In this document: positions 14,247-15,547 of the stretch, one piece after another
Numbering within the stretch: the stretch's first letter is position 1
Layout: the number at the start of each line of letters is the position of its first letter
NCBI GenBank assembly: GCA_014378805.1
Contig: JACMMY010000194.1
Span: 1-15,547, forward strand
Length of the DNA: 15,547 nt
Direction: 5' to 3'
Source of the DNA: Moraxellaceae bacterium
GTDB taxonomy: Bacteria > Pseudomonadota > Gammaproteobacteria > Pseudomonadales > Moraxellaceae
Translations under genes and position numbers: made by a program
Notes under the pieces: model-generated
What the model saw: the letters and a program-made list of their open reading frames with translations, nothing else
The model's database searches: none
Told to the model about the DNA's origin: nothing

Positions 14247-15547
14247 CTAACCTCTCATCCAGTTATGATATTTTTCGACCCATTTTAATAATCGTAGCGG
14301 AGTATGCGCACGCTTCCACTCGCCTGCTGCATATTTATTCGCTTCCGCCATCGTCGGATATGTGTGAATTGTTCCCAGTATTTTATTAAGACCAATTCTA
14401 TGTTTCATGGCTAACACATATTCAGCCAGTAATTCACCTGCTTGTGCGCCAACGATGGTGACCCCCAAAATCTTATCTTTGTTGGGAACCGTTAAAATTT
14501 TGACCCAACCATAATGATGACTATCCGCGATCGCACGATCCAAGTCGTCGATAGCGTATGAGGTCAATTCATAAGCAATGCCTTGCGCCTTGGCTTCTTG
14601 TTCGTTCAACCCGACACGTGCCACTTCGGGATCTATAAAAGTAACCCAAGGAATAACACGATAATCAACCTTGAATTTCTTTAGGTTGCCCATTAGTGCA
14701 TTGACTGCGGCATACCAAGCTTGATGAGCAGCAACATGTGTAAATTGATAAGGACCTGCGACATCCCCAGCTGCAAATATATTAGGATAAATCGTTTCTA
14801 AATATTCATTGGTCACGACAGTTCGAGTTGTCTCAATACCCAGTTGCTCTAAACCATAACCAGTCAACCGCGCACTACGACCAACAGCAATGATTAATGC
14901 ATCAAATTCTATAATTTTTTGATGCCCTTGATGCTCAAGTACAATACGTTTACGACCCTCAATCAGTTCACAACGTAAAGCCTTGTGTTCTGTGAGTACT
15001 TGAACACCATCTGCTTGCAATTTTGTTTTTGCAAACAACGAAACGTCCTCATCCTCACGCGGCAAGATACGTTCCCCCATTTCTAATTGGAAGCCTTCAG
15101 CACCAAGTCGTGCAAATGCTTGGCCTAATTCACAGCCTATAGGACCTCCGCCCAATACCACTAAGCGCAATGGAATTACTTCGAGTTTAGAAAACTCATC
15201 CCACAGCGTGTCGCTCGTGAGATAACCAACTTCATCTAATCCAGGTATTTTTGGGATAAAAGGCTGAGCGCCAGCGGCGATCACAATGTTCTTGGTGGTC
15301 AGACGTAGTTTTGTTCCATTCGCTTCAGTAATTTCAACCGTCCAAGGATCAACAATCGTTGCATAGCCTTGAACGACATCGACGCCCAATTGGTTATAAC
15401 GCTCAATACTGTCATGCGGTTCAATTTCACGGATGACTCGTTGAATCCTCTGCATGACGTGTTTAAAACTAAACTTAGGGACAATTGGATCAAATCCGTA
15501 GAGATCCGCATGTGCCATATCATGTGCGACCCTTGCACTTTTAATTA
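14247..15547 (-). CDS. FAD-dependent pyridine nucleotide-disulfide oxidoreductase, C-terminal part
   Basis: The frame stays open to the window edge. Ahead of the first visible Met (15518) it reads IKSARVAHD, the sequence that normally follows the redox motif CVNTGCVPSKAL. The active-site cysteines and FAD-binding N-terminus therefore lie just outside. Visible parts, counted from that Met, are the NAD(P)-binding VVLGGGPIGCELGQAFARLG (about 120-139), the FAD-binding YPNIFAAGDVAG, the dimerisation domain with WVTFIDPEVARVGL, and the catalytic His-Glu pair in HTYPTMAE near the end. It resembles mercuric reductase but lacks the C-terminal vicinal cysteines of MerA, ending YHNWMRG, so mercury reduction is doubtful. 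Relatives in this setting are often fused to an N-terminal TVP38/TMEM64 membrane domain, which cannot be seen here. The DUF547 ribosome site overlaps its stop. Confidence 0.9.
   Translation of the reverse strand, partial: IKSARVAHDMAHADLYGFDPIVPKFSFKHVMQRIQRVIREIEPHDSIERYNQLGVDVVQGYATIVDPWTVEITEANGTKLRLTTKNIVIAAGAQPFIPKIPGLDEVGYLTSDTLWDEFSKLEVIPLRLVVLGGGPIGCELGQAFARLGAEGFQLEMGERILPREDEDVSLFAKTKLQADGVQVLTEHKALRCELIEGRKRIVLEHQGHQKIIEFDALIIAVGRSARLTGYGLEQLGIETTRTVVTNEYLETIYPNIFAAGDVAGPYQFTHVAAHQAWYAAVNALMGNLKKFKVDYRVIPWVTFIDPEVARVGLNEQEAKAQGIAYELTSYAIDDLDRAIADSHHYGWVKILTVPNKDKILGVTIVGAQAGELLAEYVLAMKHRIGLNKILGTIHTYPTMAEANKYAAGEWKRAHTPLRLLKWVEKYHNWMRG

Noticed and set aside
14247..15547. Calling the oxidoreductase a mercuric reductase (merA)
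   Set aside because: No C-terminal vicinal cysteines, no mer genes nearby, and an arsenic-related context.

Overview
The window is about 15.5 kb of bacterial chromosome with moderately low GC. Lipoprotein signal sequences, an M48 outer-envelope protease, a YqjI-like PadR regulator and a proteobacterial-type arsenosugar cluster all point to a Gram-negative gammaproteobacterium. The general flavour suggests something near Acinetobacter/Moraxellaceae, but that placement is an impression, not a proof. I see no rRNA, tRNA, CRISPR array or intact mobile element.

Layout. (1) 1-959: the 5' end of a leftward gene for an exported protein, then about 700 bp of AT-rich DNA without a convincing gene. (2) 960-3403: a CHASE3-TM-PAS-GGDEF-EAL cyclic-di-GMP gene that is broken in at least four places. 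The first break is an expanded 8-bp tandem repeat that places two stop codons in the sensor domain. (3) 3688-4890: an alpha/beta hydrolase ending in a bidirectional terminator. (4) 4932-6971, leftward: an MFS efflux pump behind a His/Gly-rich PadR regulator, whose promoter is built around five copies of a 7-bp half-site. (5) 7180-9113: a lipoprotein gene, an AT-rich gene of unknown function, and a small convergent membrane-anchored protein. (6) 9135-9700: gene debris and a hairpin. (7) 9715-10515: an M48 zinc metalloprotease lipoprotein. (8) 10929-15547, all leftward: a flavin disulfide oxidoreductase (running off the window), a DUF547 gene interrupted by one in-frame stop, two glycosyltransferase-type proteins of the TIGR04283 and TIGR04282 type, and arsM.

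How the genes work together. Block 8 is the recognisable system. In established bacterial arsenosugar loci, ArsM methylates arsenite and a radical SAM enzyme (ArsS) joins dimethylarsenic to a nucleoside-derived sugar; the TIGR04282/TIGR04283 proteins and accessory redox proteins travel with them. ArsS is not in this window, so it is either upstream of 15547 or absent. Block 4 reads as a self-regulated efflux operon that may respond to a metal or small molecule.

The least ordinary signals are the 8-bp repeat inside the cyclic-di-GMP gene, the dense PadR operator overlapping its own promoter, and the single-nonsense DUF547 gene inside an otherwise intact arsenosugar operon.
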